Shown: positions 23,348 to 33,622, counted from the first letter of the stretch. The stretch: DNA of 52,611 nucleotides from Melioribacter sp051488665 (GCF_051488665.1 NZ_JBPSEG010000017.1:1-52611), one strand, 5' to 3'. The notes: generated from the letters alone by a model not told the origin. Made by a program: numbers and translations.

Positions 23348-25858
23348 ATGATTAAAACTTTGAATATCTTTATAATATTCTTATTTACCGCTTTCTCCAA
23401 CGCCTTTTCCGGTGCGTTAATAAAATCTCTCTATTCGGAAAAGAGCGCGCAAATAATCGAATCCACCGAGACCCGAGAAGTCCGATTTTTAAATAAAAAC
23501 TGGAAAGTATTTACCGGCGAGGAATCCAAAACAAACGTAAATGTACCCGCTGTATTCGAAGAAGCTTCAACCCTTAACTTCGAAACAAGTTTTAATGTAC
23601 CCGATAAAAAAAATAAAATCTACTCCCTGTTTTTCGAAGGGATCGGCTACTCTGCGGACATTACGGTAAACAATTCCCTGATATACAAAAAAACAGCGGG
23701 AGAGATTCCTTTCGAAATCGAGCTGCCATCCGACATACTACGGGAAGGTAAAAATACTCTCATATTAAAAATCTATTCCGGACTCGATTCAAGAACAACG
23801 ATTCCCGTTAAACAACAGTTCTTAACTCCCCGTAATTACAGCGGCATCCTCAGAAACGTATATTTGACGGCAAAACCGAATGACTTTCTGAAAGAGATTG
23901 AATTCAAATCAAATTTCACACAAACGGGAATATCGATCGACGCAGAGGCAATAATTTCAATTAATAAAAATTCATCGTCGAATTATCGACTTGAATACGA
24001 ATTCACACCTGCGCTTAATCCGAACGGCGCCGAAAAATTTTCTTTTAATTTGCCTCCATTAAAAGCGGGCGAGACTAAGAGCGCGTTTAATATAAATCTG
24101 AAAAATCCCGCCGTCTGGTCGCCGGACAATCCCGATTATTATGTAATCACAGCAAGTTTATTTATCAACGATTCCCTGATCGACAGGACGATTAAGAATT
24201 TTTCAATTGCCGATTTGAAAGCCGATGCAAGCGGAATTTTTCTCAACGGTAATCGTTTTACAATCCGGGGCGCAACCTATTATTTCAACGAAGGCGAATA
24301 CGATAACGCAACGGCGCAAGAAATAATAAACGAACAACTTATTCGAATTAAAAGCGCGGGTTTCAACTCCGTTCGTTTTACCGGGCAGTATCCCAATCCT
24401 TATGCGGTTGCCGCGTGCAGAAAGATAGGTCTTCTGCCGCTGCTCGAGATGCCCTTAAATTCAGCGCCCGAAGAAATATTCGCCGCCGAAGAGTATCGTA
24501 TGAGGTACAAAGCGATACTCGGCGAGATGCTCCGGAACTACTCTTCTTATTCGAATATTTTTATTGTGGGACTCGGCTCGTCATTTTTACCCAATTCCGA
24601 AAAAACAAAAAATTTTATTGACGAAATTGCTACGGACGTAAAACAAAAAGGCTACGTCGCTTATGCGTCGTTTGCCGGCATACCCGATATATTTTCGAGC
24701 GGTCTCAGCTTGTACGGAATAGAATTATATTCTTATCCCATCGAAAAAAACGAAGCCGCGCTTGACGAATTGGAACATCCTTACTTTATAAGCCAGGTTA
24801 CGTATCCGGATTATTACGGAAACGCCTCAGGATATCTTGTAAATAATTCGACGCAGGCTCAAGCATACTATTTCGACAAATTTCTGGACTTAACGCTTAA
24901 AAGGGATTTCGGCTTTGTTATCAATACCGTCTATAATTTCAAGAGTTCTCACTCGTCTTTTTACGGCGGCTATTCGGACGACTATTACACAAGGATTGCA
25001 CTATTCAACCGTCCCGACGCAACCAACAGTCTCAGCTACCGAGTTGTCGAATCCAGATTGAAAAATTTATCCGGAGTAACGATTCCGATCGGAACAAGCG
25101 TAAGCGAGAACAAACCGATTTTTATATTGATTTCGCTCGGTCTTTCGATATTGATGGCGTTTGTAATCAACTGGCGAAAAAAATTCAAAGAAGACTGCAG
25201 CCGCGCGCTTTTCAGAAGTTACAATTTCTTTGCCGACCTGAGAGACCACAGAATTTTATCGGGCATTCATACTTATTTGCTGCTCTTTATCGAAGTCGGC
25301 TCGATGGCTCTTCTTTTTACGATACTTCTCTATTACTTGCGTACGAATATATTGTTTGAAAAATTACTTGTGGATATCGGGTCAAACCGGTTAATCGATT
25401 TAATCAGCTATCTCGCCTGGAATCCCGGGCGCGCATTCGTATCGTTATATCTGTTCTTCATCGTCAAAATGTTTTTTCTGTCGATTGTACTTAAATTGTT
25501 TTCGCTCCCTTTAAAAAACAAAATTGACTTCCAAACTTTGTTCTACGGAATCGTATGGTCTTTTCTTCCTTTTACGATAGTACTGCCTGTAGAACTTGTA
25601 TTATATAAAATACTGGCGATGGATACGATTAATCTTGTTGCAATTGCGGTATTATTGATTATGTGCCTCTGGATTTTATTCAGAATTTTGAAAGCCGTTT
25701 ATGTGTTACTCGAAACGCATCCGTTAAAAGTATATTTCTACGGATTTCTATCCATTATTGCCGCGGCGTCTGTTATAATTCTTTATCTGCAAATAACAAA
25801 TGCGACGATATATTACTTTATGAACACTTTAAAAGAATACGAAACACTATTACACTAA
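23348..25858 (+). CDS. GH2-like pseudo-glycosidase fused to a polytopic membrane domain
   Basis: An 836-residue protein with an N-terminal export helix (1-22). A GH2-type jelly-roll sugar-binding domain (about 45-175), an immunoglobulin-like domain (about 180-285) and a TIM-barrel-like domain (about 290-575, with RIKSAGFNSVRFTGQYPNP) follow. About six hydrophobic helices occupy 592-820. The barrel looks catalytically dead. The acid/base position, normally GNE, reads GLGSSF near 408, and the nucleophile region, normally SEYG-like, reads ISQVTYP near 483. It more probably binds glycan or acts as a scaffold. The membrane part vaguely resembles Yip1-type domains, but I cannot assign it. smc follows after 9 bases. 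Confidence 0.65.
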   Translation: MIKTLNIFIIFLFTAFSNAFSGALIKSLYSEKSAQIIESTETREVRFLNKNWKVFTGEESKTNVNVPAVFEEASTLNFETSFNVPDKKNKIYSLFFEGIGYSADITVNNSLIYKKTAGEIPFEIELPSDILREGKNTLILKIYSGLDSRTTIPVKQQFLTPRNYSGILRNVYLTAKPNDFLKEIEFKSNFTQTGISIDAEAIISINKNSSSNYRLEYEFTPALNPNGAEKFSFNLPPLKAGETKSAFNINLKNPAVWSPDNPDYYVITASLFINDSLIDRTIKNFSIADLKADASGIFLNGNRFTIRGATYYFNEGEYDNATAQEIINEQLIRIKSAGFNSVRFTGQYPNPYAVAACRKIGLLPLLEMPLNSAPEEIFAAEEYRMRYKAILGEMLRNYSSYSNIFIVGLGSSFLPNSEKTKNFIDEIATDVKQKGYVAYASFAGIPDIFSSGLSLYGIELYSYPIEKNEAALDELEHPYFISQVTYPDYYGNASGYLVNNSTQAQAYYFDKFLDLTLKRDFGFVINTVYNFKSSHSSFYGGYSDDYYTRIALFNRPDATNSLSYRVVESRLKNLSGVTIPIGTSVSENKPIFILISLGLSILMAFVINWRKKFKEDCSRALFRSYNFFADLRDHRILSGIHTYLLLFIEVGSMALLFTILLYYLRTNILFEKLLVDIGSNRLIDLISYLAWNPGRAFVSLYLFFIVKMFFLSIVLKLFSLPLKNKIDFQTLFYGIVWSFLPFTIVLPVELVLYKILAMDTINLVAIAVLLIMCLWILFRILKAVYVLLETHPLKVYFYGFLSIIAAASVIILYLQITNATIYYFMNTLKEYETLLH

Positions 25859-25867
25859 GAGGCGGAA

Positions 25868-28800
25868 TTGTTTTTATCCAAACTGGAAATATTCGGTTTT
25901 AAGTCGTTTGCAAACAGGACCGTAATCAATTTCAATCGCGGAATTACCGGCATAGTCGGACCGAACGGGTGCGGCAAGACGAATATTGTCGACGCAATAC
26001 GATGGGTGCTGGGCGAACAAAAGACGACCACGCTCCGCAGCGATAAAATGGAAAATGTCATTTTCAACGGCACTCGTTCAAAAAAACCGATGGGAATGTC
26101 GGAAGTGTCGCTGACGCTTGTAAACGACAAAGGCATTCTTCCTACCGAATATTCCGAAGTTACAATTACGCGCCGCATTTTCAGATCGGGCGAAAGCGAA
26201 TATCTCCTCAACAAAAACATCTGCCGTTTGAAAGATATTACCAATCTTTTTATGGATACCGGCATCGGAACGAATGCATATTCCGTAATCGAGCTCAAGA
26301 TGATCGAAACGATTCTGAGCAGCAAAGCCGAAGAAAGAAGACGATTGTTCGAGGAAGCCGCCGGCGTTAACAAATATAAGCTTCGCAGAAGGCTCTCGCT
26401 TAAAAAGCTCGACGACGTAAAAGCCGATCTGACCAGAGTGAACGATATAGTTTCGGAAGTCGAAAAGACCGTCCGTTCGCTCGAACGTCAGGCTAAACGG
26501 GCAAATCAATATACTCAAATTCAATCCGTGCTGAGAGATAAAGAACTCGACCTTGCCGAACGCGAGTACGCTCTTTATTATGAAAAGAAAAACAAACTTC
26601 ACGCCGAAATCGAATCGTTCAAAATTCAAAAAGACGAAATCGACAGAGAAATCCGGGAAATCGAAAATCATTTAATTGATTACAGAAATAAAATAAACGA
26701 AGTCGATTCCGAACTTCAGAAAAAAAGAAAAGAAATTTCGGAAATAACGGATTCGATTCACAACAATCAAAAGAGTTTGTCCGTATCGCAGGAACGTCTT
26801 AATTCCCTCTCTTCCAATCACGACCGGCTTGTAAACGAAATAGAAGAATTTCGTAATTTGATAGAAGATACGGAACTCTCGAAAGAAGAAGCTCGCGAAA
26901 AACTGGAGAAAATCGAATCCGAGTTGGAGAACGGAACCGACAACCTAAATAACGCCGAAAAAACGATCGAGGAGAAACGCTCCGAACTCGAATCCAAAAG
27001 AAAAGAACTAAAAGAACTCCAGGAAAAAAGGTTTGCCATTCTCAGGGAAATTTCGGACAAAGAAAATTATGTTGCCGCTCTCAAAAAAGAACTCGATTCC
27101 CACTCTGCCAACATCGAACGATTAAATGCCAAAATTCAGGACATTACGAATAAAATTGCAAAGACTGTCGGATTCATAGAAGAACTCAATAACGAGAAAG
27201 AAGAAGCCGAGAAAAAATTAAACGAAGCGGGTCTTGAACTTACAATACGCCAGAAAGAGAAAGCCGACCTCGAGGCTGAATTGAATTCTCTGAAAGAATC
27301 AGAAATTGAAAAGAAAACCCTGCTCGTTTCGCTGAAAGAGAAAATCGATTTCATTCAAACTCTTATTACAAATCTCGAAGGGCTTTCGAAGGGTTCGAAA
27401 ATTTTGATCGAAAACGACGAATGGAGCTCCAAAGAAAAACTCCTCTTTGCCGACGTTGGAAATACCAAAGAAGAATTTCGCTTTGCGCTCGAAGCCGCAT
27501 TAAAATCGGTTCTCAACAATCTTTTAATAGAAAACACGGAAGACCTGGTCAAAGCAGTCGAGTACTTAAAATCCAATCAGCTCGGAAAAGCTTCGTTCTA
27601 TCTGCTGAAAACCGATCCGAGTGACAAGACGTTATTAGGGAAACTAAATAATTTCATACAGAAAAGACGCGCAAAGAAAATCGAAAAGGAAGAAGGATTC
27701 CTCGGATGGGCGGCTCAATTCGTTGAAACGGATAAGAAATGGGAACCCTATTTCATTCAGGTTCTGAATAATATCGGAATCGTTAAAGACCTCGACTCCG
27801 GCTTGCGTCTCCATTCAGCCTATCCCGAGTTCGGTTTGACTACGCTCGAAGGAGACATTATACTTCCCAACGGCATTGTCGAAGCAGGCTCTCTTCCCAA
27901 AGAAGACGAAACTCTTTTCGGCAGGCGTAAACTTCTGGAAAATCTTAGAGAGCAGCTCCCTTCGCACGAAAAGGAACTCGAAGAAATTAAGAAAAAGATC
28001 GAGAAAGCGGAATCGCTCATTTCGGAAATCGACTTAAAACATCTCTCCGAAAGAGAACGGCTTATATCGAACGACCTGTTGAATATCGACAAACAAATTT
28101 CGCAGCTCGAATTCGAAAAGAAAAAAGCCGACGAAGAAATCGAAAATTCGCGGCAGGAAATTTCCGAACTTGCCGAAAAGTCGAATATGCTCCAGTCGCA
28201 GATTTCCGAGACGAATAATTTACTGGAAGATTTGTATTCCGAAAAAGAAATAATCGAATCCCAAATTTCAGAATTCGAAACCGGTCTGAAAGAGTTCGAA
28301 ACTTCATATAATCAACTCACAAAAACTTTTAACGACAGGAAACTTGATCTCGAAAGGCTCCGAGGCGAAGTTAATTATACCAAATCAGTAATAGAACGTT
28401 ACGAAAACGACATAATCAACGCAGCCAAAGGTATCGAAAAGAGAGAAGCTTCGATTAAAGAGAACGAAATTGAAACCGAGGAACTCAAAGGGCGTATTGA
28501 AGAATTAATCTCGGAACTCGACCTTCTTGAAGGCGAACGCAATGCCGCAAGGGAAGAAGAAAATAAAATTGCCGATGAGTTGAAAAAAATTAAGGACGAG
28601 GCTTCTTCTTATGAAAATCAGTTGCGCGATTTACGGAACAAACGGCAGGAACTTTCCGACGCCATTCATTCGTTTGACATAAAAGAAAGCGAAATCAATT
28701 ATAAAATAAACACTCTTAAAGAAAACATCCGGGAAAATTACAATATTGAACTCGATCTGAAAGAGTTCGAAGACCTTCACGAATTCAATTTCGAAGAAGT

Positions 28801-29458
28801 ATCGAAAGAAGTGCACGACCTCAAAGAAAAGTTGAAGAATCTCGGTCCGGTAAACCTGCTGGCTTATTCCGAGTATGAAGAAGAAAAGAAACGGCTCGAC
28901 TTTCTCCATAAACAAAGAGACGATTTAATCGAGTCCGAAAAAGATTTGATTAACACAATCAATGAAATTAACGACACGGCACAAAATCTGTTTCTCGAAA
29001 CATTCGAAAAGATCAGAGAGAATTTCAGGACGATTTTTCAGACACTCTTTAATCCGGGCGACGAAGCGGATCTTAAGCTCGAAGAAGGGGTCGATCCTCT
29101 CGAAGCAAAAATCGAAATAATGGCAAAACCGAAAGGCAAACGCCCTACTTCGATCGAATTACTCTCCGGGGGAGAAAAAACTCTTACTGCCACGGCTCTC
29201 CTTTTTGCTATTTATCTTGTCAAACCTTCTCCCTTCTGTATTCTCGACGAAGTGGACGCGCCGCTCGACGACGCCAATATCGACCGGTTTACCAGACTCT
29301 TAAAAGAATTCAGCAAAGACACCCAGTTTATCATAGTGACTCACAATAAAAGAACTATGGAAGCCGCCGAAACCATGTACGGCGTTACGATGCAGGAGGA
29401 AGGCATATCGAAACTTGTAGGCGTACGATTCGAAGAAATTCCGGAGACTCAAAGCTGA
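25868..29458 (+). CDS. smc: Chromosome segregation/condensin ATPase SMC
   Basis: A 1196-residue SMC protein, which forms the ring-shaped condensin that organises the chromosome with ScpA/ScpB. The Walker A motif is GPNGCGKTNIVDAIRWVLGEQ (first half near residues 32-40). Long coiled coils (about 170-500 and 670-1015) flank a hinge (about 510-660), and the C-terminal head has LLSGGEKTLTATALLFAIY and CILDEVDAPLDDAN. The start is a TTG at 25868, which gives the family N-terminus MFLSKLEIFGFKSF and has GAGGCGG just upstream. The stop overlaps the next start (TGATG). Confidence 0.96.
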   Translation: MFLSKLEIFGFKSFANRTVINFNRGITGIVGPNGCGKTNIVDAIRWVLGEQKTTTLRSDKMENVIFNGTRSKKPMGMSEVSLTLVNDKGILPTEYSEVTITRRIFRSGESEYLLNKNICRLKDITNLFMDTGIGTNAYSVIELKMIETILSSKAEERRRLFEEAAGVNKYKLRRRLSLKKLDDVKADLTRVNDIVSEVEKTVRSLERQAKRANQYTQIQSVLRDKELDLAEREYALYYEKKNKLHAEIESFKIQKDEIDREIREIENHLIDYRNKINEVDSELQKKRKEISEITDSIHNNQKSLSVSQERLNSLSSNHDRLVNEIEEFRNLIEDTELSKEEAREKLEKIESELENGTDNLNNAEKTIEEKRSELESKRKELKELQEKRFAILREISDKENYVAALKKELDSHSANIERLNAKIQDITNKIAKTVGFIEELNNEKEEAEKKLNEAGLELTIRQKEKADLEAELNSLKESEIEKKTLLVSLKEKIDFIQTLITNLEGLSKGSKILIENDEWSSKEKLLFADVGNTKEEFRFALEAALKSVLNNLLIENTEDLVKAVEYLKSNQLGKASFYLLKTDPSDKTLLGKLNNFIQKRRAKKIEKEEGFLGWAAQFVETDKKWEPYFIQVLNNIGIVKDLDSGLRLHSAYPEFGLTTLEGDIILPNGIVEAGSLPKEDETLFGRRKLLENLREQLPSHEKELEEIKKKIEKAESLISEIDLKHLSERERLISNDLLNIDKQISQLEFEKKKADEEIENSRQEISELAEKSNMLQSQISETNNLLEDLYSEKEIIESQISEFETGLKEFETSYNQLTKTFNDRKLDLERLRGEVNYTKSVIERYENDIINAAKGIEKREASIKENEIETEELKGRIEELISELDLLEGERNAAREEENKIADELKKIKDEASSYENQLRDLRNKRQELSDAIHSFDIKESEINYKINTLKENIRENYNIELDLKEFEDLHEFNFEEVSKEVHDLKEKLKNLGPVNLLAYSEYEEEKKRLDFLHKQRDDLIESEKDLINTINEINDTAQNLFLETFEKIRENFRTIFQTLFNPGDEADLKLEEGVDPLEAKIEIMAKPKGKRPTSIELLSGGEKTLTATALLFAIYLVKPSPFCILDEVDAPLDDANIDRFTRLLKEFSKDTQFIIVTHNKRTMEAAETMYGVTMQEEGISKLVGVRFEEIPETQS

Positions 29459-30183
29459 TGGTCACGAAAAAGACATTCAAAATATTTGTCGACTTCGACG
29501 GCACGATCACAAAAAAAGACATAGGCGAAATTTTATTCCTTCGATTCGGCGACGCAGAAAAAGCCGGAGAGATAGTAAAGGATTGGATCGATCAGAAAAT
29601 CAATTCCAGAGAATCGTGGCGCCTTCTTTGCCGCACTATCGAAAACCTCGACAAAAAAGAATTCGATCGTTTCATCGATTCGCAGGAAATCGACGATTCA
29701 TTCAAAACTTTCGTCGACTATTGCAACGACAACAGACATGAAATCAGAATCGTCAGCGACGGTCTCGACTACTACATCGACAGGATTTTGAATAAAGAAG
29801 GTTTATCGTTCGTTCAGCGTTTTTCGAACAAACTCGTATTCGACAACAGCGGCGGTTTTTATCCGGAATTTCCTTATACGGACGAAGAATGCGACCGTTG
29901 CGCAAATTGCAAAAGGAATCACATAATTAATTATTCCGACGACGAAGATTACACTGTGTATATCGGCGACGGCTATTCGGATTTATGCCCCGCTCAATAT
30001 TGCGATTTTATCTTTGCCAAGGGTTCGCTCTTGCGCTACTGCGAAATCAACAGAATTACATATTTCCCGTTCGAAAACTTTACCGACGTAATCGACAAAT
30101 TAAACGAATTATCGGCCAGAAAGCGCTTGAAAAAGCGTTACCAGGCTCAACTCAAAAGAAAAGAAGTTTATATACAAGGATAA
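29458..30183 (+). CDS. MtnX-like HAD-IB phosphatase
   Basis: A 241-residue haloacid-dehalogenase phosphatase of the phosphoserine-phosphatase/MtnX-like group. Motif I is DFDGT (12-16), motif II is in IVSDG (near 97), and motifs III/IV are in IGDGYSDLCPA (near 174). A cysteine cluster, CDRCANCK (near 145), parallels the Cys-rich segment of MtnX-like proteins. The substrate is not predictable. No methionine-salvage gene is adjacent, so the MtnX reaction itself should not be assumed. It is translationally coupled to smc, and the following genes are lipid-related. Confidence 0.82.
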   Translation: MVTKKTFKIFVDFDGTITKKDIGEILFLRFGDAEKAGEIVKDWIDQKINSRESWRLLCRTIENLDKKEFDRFIDSQEIDDSFKTFVDYCNDNRHEIRIVSDGLDYYIDRILNKEGLSFVQRFSNKLVFDNSGGFYPEFPYTDEECDRCANCKRNHIINYSDDEDYTVYIGDGYSDLCPAQYCDFIFAKGSLLRYCEINRITYFPFENFTDVIDKLNELSARKRLKKRYQAQLKRKEVYIQG

Positions 30184-30185
30184 TC

Positions 30186-30770
30186 ATGAGCAATTTTGCA
30201 ACTAAGATTTTCAAATACAGAAGTTATACTCCGCTACCATTTTTATTGCTGATGCTGATTTTCCAGGAAGCCACGCCGGCAAGCCTGGTTGTCGGATTCA
30301 TTATTGTTTTGACAGGAGAATTTTTCAGACTCTGGGGAGTGTCGTACGCCGGCAGCGAGACGCGAACTACGGGAGGCGTCGGGGGAACTTATCTCGTAGT
30401 TTCAGGCGCATTCGCTCACGTGCGTAATCCTCTCTATTTCGGCAATCTTTTAATCTATACAGGCATCGGCGTTATGTCGATGGCTCTCTATCCCTATTTG
30501 TTGGTTGCGGCGCTTGCCTTCTTTATATGGCAGTACAGAGTAATAATAAAAGAAGAAGAAAATTATTTGAGAAAAAAATTCGGTCAATCTTACGAAGATT
30601 ATTGCAGCAATGTGCCCAGATGGATACCGACATTCTCCAAATATAAAAACCCCGGACTCCCCCAACCGGAATTTAACTTGAAAGCCGGACTTAAATCCGA
30701 AAGACGCACTCTCCAGGCAATTTCCGTTACGGTATTATTATTAATAATACTTTATTTGGTTACAAATTGA
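30186..30770 (+). CDS. ICMT/PEMT-like integral membrane methyltransferase
   Basis: A 194-residue membrane protein of the isoprenylcysteine carboxyl methyltransferase/phospholipid methyltransferase family. Four or five hydrophobic helices are visible, with the SAM-binding signature HVRNPLYFGN (near 80) and the C-terminal EEENYLRKKFGQSYEDYC followed by VPRWIP. The start at 30186 is behind AAGGA. An open frame continues 67 codons upstream, but only by overlapping the HAD gene. A last helix (about 172-192) is additional. A lipid or small hydrophobic substrate is likely, given lpxB and lpxK nearby. lpxB overlaps it by four bases. Confidence 0.85.
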   Translation: MSNFATKIFKYRSYTPLPFLLLMLIFQEATPASLVVGFIIVLTGEFFRLWGVSYAGSETRTTGGVGGTYLVVSGAFAHVRNPLYFGNLLIYTGIGVMSMALYPYLLVAALAFFIWQYRVIIKEEENYLRKKFGQSYEDYCSNVPRWIPTFSKYKNPGLPQPEFNLKAGLKSERRTLQAISVTVLLLIILYLVTN

Positions 30771-31900
30771 ACAAGAGAATAATGATCATTGCAGGCGAAG
30801 CTTCGGGCGATTTGCACGGAGCCGAGTTGATACAACAACTAAAAAAAATCGACCCGGGAATCGAATTTTACGGGATCGGAGGCGACCGTATGATTGCCGC
30901 TGGTCTTAAGCCCGTTGTTCATATAAATCGAATGGCATTTCTGGGCGTCGCCGAAATTATTCGCCATCTACCGTTTATCAGAAAAGTGCGTTCGCAGCTG
31001 ATCGATACGGTTAAACAATTCGATATACGCAACGCCGTTTTAATCGATTATCCGGGTTTCAATCTCAGAATCGCCGATAAATTCAAAAAATTGGGCTTGA
31101 AGAATTTCTATTATATCTCGCCTCAAGTTTGGGCATGGGGCAAAAAAAGAATTAGAAAGATCAAAAAGATAATCGACAAAATGATTGTCGTCTTCCCTTT
31201 CGAAGAAAAATTGTACAAAGACAATAATATCGACGTCGACTACGTGGGTCATCCGCTCATTGAAAAAATTGAAAATTATGAATTCATGCCGAAAGATGAA
31301 TTCTTTAATAAATTCCGGCTGGATACGAATAAAGGAATTTTAGTCTTGTTGCCGGGCAGCAGGCGGCACGAAATCGAAAAAATTTTCCCTGTCATTCTGC
31401 CGGCAGCCGAGAAAATTGCCGGCGTCAACAATTTACAAATCGTAGTCGCATGCGCGGAAAATATTGACGATTCGATATTCGGTAAATACAACAACTCTAA
31501 TTTTCATATTATCAAGGGACATACGTACGATCTCTATAAGCATTCGCGTTTCGGAATCGTAAAATCGGGAACGTCGACGCTGGAAGCGGCATTGCTCGGA
31601 CTCCCCTTCGTGGTTGTTTATTCTACCAACATAATTACTTATTTATTGGGTCGTATGTTTGTTAAGGTCGATCATATTGCGATGCCGAATATTTTGCTTG
31701 GGGAAACCGTTGTCGAGGAATTGATTCAAACGGATCTTAACGAAGAAAAAATCATCGGCGCAGCCGCCCGGATACTCAATAATCCCGAAAAGTATGACGA
31801 AATAAAGAACAAGTTGAGTAAAATAAAATCGATGCTTGGCAGTGCGGGAGCGTCCCGTAAAGCCGCTGAAATAATTTACAGTCAACTTAATGAAGCTTAA
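30767..31900 (+). CDS. lpxB: Lipid-A-disaccharide synthase
   Basis: Joins UDP-diacylglucosamine and lipid X to form the lipid A disaccharide (a GT19 glycosyltransferase at the inner membrane). The 377-residue protein begins with IIAGEASGDLHGAEL and contains FYGIGGDRMIAAG, IDYPGFNLRIA, YYISPQVWAWGKKRI, LPGSRRHEIEKIFP and KSGTSTLEAAL, all family motifs. The TTG start at 30767 overlaps the upstream TGA (TTGA). An ATG at 30782 would also keep the first strand, so the start is uncertain by five codons. It shows that the cell has a Gram-negative lipid A pathway. Confidence 0.96.
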   Translation: MNKRIMIIAGEASGDLHGAELIQQLKKIDPGIEFYGIGGDRMIAAGLKPVVHINRMAFLGVAEIIRHLPFIRKVRSQLIDTVKQFDIRNAVLIDYPGFNLRIADKFKKLGLKNFYYISPQVWAWGKKRIRKIKKIIDKMIVVFPFEEKLYKDNNIDVDYVGHPLIEKIENYEFMPKDEFFNKFRLDTNKGILVLLPGSRRHEIEKIFPVILPAAEKIAGVNNLQIVVACAENIDDSIFGKYNNSNFHIIKGHTYDLYKHSRFGIVKSGTSTLEAALLGLPFVVVYSTNIITYLLGRMFVKVDHIAMPNILLGETVVEELIQTDLNEEKIIGAAARILNNPEKYDEIKNKLSKIKSMLGSAGASRKAAEIIYSQLNEA

Positions 31901-32549
31901 CGATAAACAAAAAAATATAGCCCGTTTTTTGGGAATCAGAGCGGGATATTTTCTTATAAATTTTTTGGCAAAGACTTACAGAATAACCAGAATAAACGGG
32001 AACTATTTGGATGATATGATTGATAAAGGTGAAAATTTTGTGGTTGCTTTCTGGCACGGTTCGATGATACCCGGGTGGTATTTGCACAAAAATTTCAACA
32101 GCGCGGCTCTTGTAAGCAAAAGCAAGGACGGAGAAGTGTTGTACCATATTCTAAACAAATGGGGTTATAAAGTTGTCCGCGGCTCAAGTCACGTCGGAGG
32201 TAAGGAAGCTTTGGAAGAGATGATCTCTCTTTTGAAAGAAAAACATACATTGGTAATAACGCCTGACGGTCCGCGCGGTCCTCGACACAAGATGAAAGCC
32301 GGAGCCGTAATAGCGGCAAAAAAAGCAGGAACGCCGTTGATACTGGCGGGTATTTATATAAAAAATAAAATTTGCCTGAACAGCTGGGATAAGTTTGAAT
32401 TCCCGCTTCCGTTTACTAAAATAAACGTTAAATATTCCGAGCCGATTTATATCGACAAAGAACTCGACTACGATGCGACTTCTAAATTGATTAACAATAG
32501 CGAACTTTATTTGAAGAAACTTCAAGAGGAAGCGGAAAAAATTGATTGA
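31890..32549 (+). CDS. DUF374 lysophospholipid/lipid A acyltransferase-like protein
   Basis: A 219-residue member of the DUF374 LPLAT group. FVVAFWHGSMIPG (near 48) contains the His of the acyltransferase motif. VRGSSHVGGKEAL (near 95) and ITPDGPRGPRHKMKAGAV (near 120) are typical. Between lpxB and lpxK it is a good candidate for the secondary acyltransferase of lipid A, a role taken by LpxL/LpxM elsewhere. That is inference from context. The gene overlaps lpxB by 11 bases and lpxK by 8 bases. Confidence 0.85.
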   Translation: MKLNDKQKNIARFLGIRAGYFLINFLAKTYRITRINGNYLDDMIDKGENFVVAFWHGSMIPGWYLHKNFNSAALVSKSKDGEVLYHILNKWGYKVVRGSSHVGGKEALEEMISLLKEKHTLVITPDGPRGPRHKMKAGAVIAAKKAGTPLILAGIYIKNKICLNSWDKFEFPLPFTKINVKYSEPIYIDKELDYDATSKLINNSELYLKKLQEEAEKID

Positions 32550-33609
32550 TTTATTAAGAATTATATCGTCGCCTTTGGTCGTTTTCTATTATTTGGCGAT
32601 TAAATTAAGAAACTATTTGTTCGACAAAGGAATTTTTAAGACGGAAAGAGTTAATGCAAAAGTGATTTCAGTAGGAAACATAACGGTTGGAGGTTCCGGC
32701 AAAACGCCGGCGGTTTTATACCTGGCGGAACTGATGAAAAGAAACGGAATAAAAACGGGAATTTTGAGCCGCGGCTACAGACGTCAAACGAGCGGATATC
32801 TGCTGGTCTCCGACGGCAAAAAAATCTTTTCGACCGTAGACGACTGCGGAGACGAAATGTATTTTGTATCGACCGAGACGAATCTGCCGACTGCGGTTTC
32901 CGAAAACAGAGTCGACGGATGCAAACGAATAATAGAAGAAACCGGAGTCGAAGCCATAATTCTCGACGACGCTTTTCAACACAGATGGATTCACAGAGAT
33001 ATCGACATTGTGATAATCGACCAGCGCTTTCTAAATAAAACCGGAAAGAAAGAGCAACGGCTTCTGCCGCTCGGCAATATGCGCGAGCCTTTCGATTCGC
33101 TAAAGCGCGCCGACATAATAATATTAAATCGTAAATTCCTCGATGATTATAATGTGCCCCATTCGCTCAAACATTATTTTGAAAAGAAACCCGTCTTCCG
33201 GGCTTATTACGATGTGGAAGGAATCTACGACGTTAAAACTCACAAAAAATATTCTTTCGAAGATTTCAAGGGACAGAAAAGTTTGATTGTATGCGGAGTC
33301 GCCAAGCCGCATTCTTTTCTTAACGTTTTGGAAAAAAACGAAATCGATTTTACAAACAAAATGCTCTTTCCCGACCATAAAAATTATACTTTGAAAGAAG
33401 TGCAGGCTATACGCAAACAATTTTACGATACAAACGCTTACTCCGTGCTTACGACGCAAAAGGACGCTGTAAAATTGACAAAGTATTCGAAAGAACTGGA
33501 CGATATCGATATTTATTATCTGAAAATTTCCTTAATAATAGAAGACTCAGATAAATTCGACAGAATGATAATCGATAAAATAAAATATAATCCCACTCAC
33601 AATAACTAA
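32542..33609 (+). CDS. lpxK: Tetraacyldisaccharide 4'-kinase
   Basis: Phosphorylates the 4'-position of the lipid A disaccharide using ATP at the inner membrane. The 355-residue protein has an N-terminal membrane-associated helix (about 6-24), the unusual Walker A GNITVGGSGKTP (45-56), LSRGYRR and ILDDAFQHRWIHRDIDIVIID. The start is a TTG inside the 3' end of the acyltransferase gene, with GCGGA upstream. No ATG is available before the membrane helix. Confidence 0.94.
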   Translation: MIDLLRIISSPLVVFYYLAIKLRNYLFDKGIFKTERVNAKVISVGNITVGGSGKTPAVLYLAELMKRNGIKTGILSRGYRRQTSGYLLVSDGKKIFSTVDDCGDEMYFVSTETNLPTAVSENRVDGCKRIIEETGVEAIILDDAFQHRWIHRDIDIVIIDQRFLNKTGKKEQRLLPLGNMREPFDSLKRADIIILNRKFLDDYNVPHSLKHYFEKKPVFRAYYDVEGIYDVKTHKKYSFEDFKGQKSLIVCGVAKPHSFLNVLEKNEIDFTNKMLFPDHKNYTLKEVQAIRKQFYDTNAYSVLTTQKDAVKLTKYSKELDDIDIYYLKISLIIEDSDKFDRMIIDKIKYNPTHNN

Positions 33610-33622
33610 TTGGAGGTAACTA

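Noticed and set aside
23348..25858. Active beta-galactosidase or beta-glucuronidase
   Set aside because: Both expected catalytic glutamates appear replaced, and a polytopic membrane domain is attached.
29985..30185. 67-codon upstream extension of the ICMT-like protein
   Set aside because: It lies inside the HAD phosphatase gene in another frame; the ATG at 30186 with AAGGA and the normal family length fit better.
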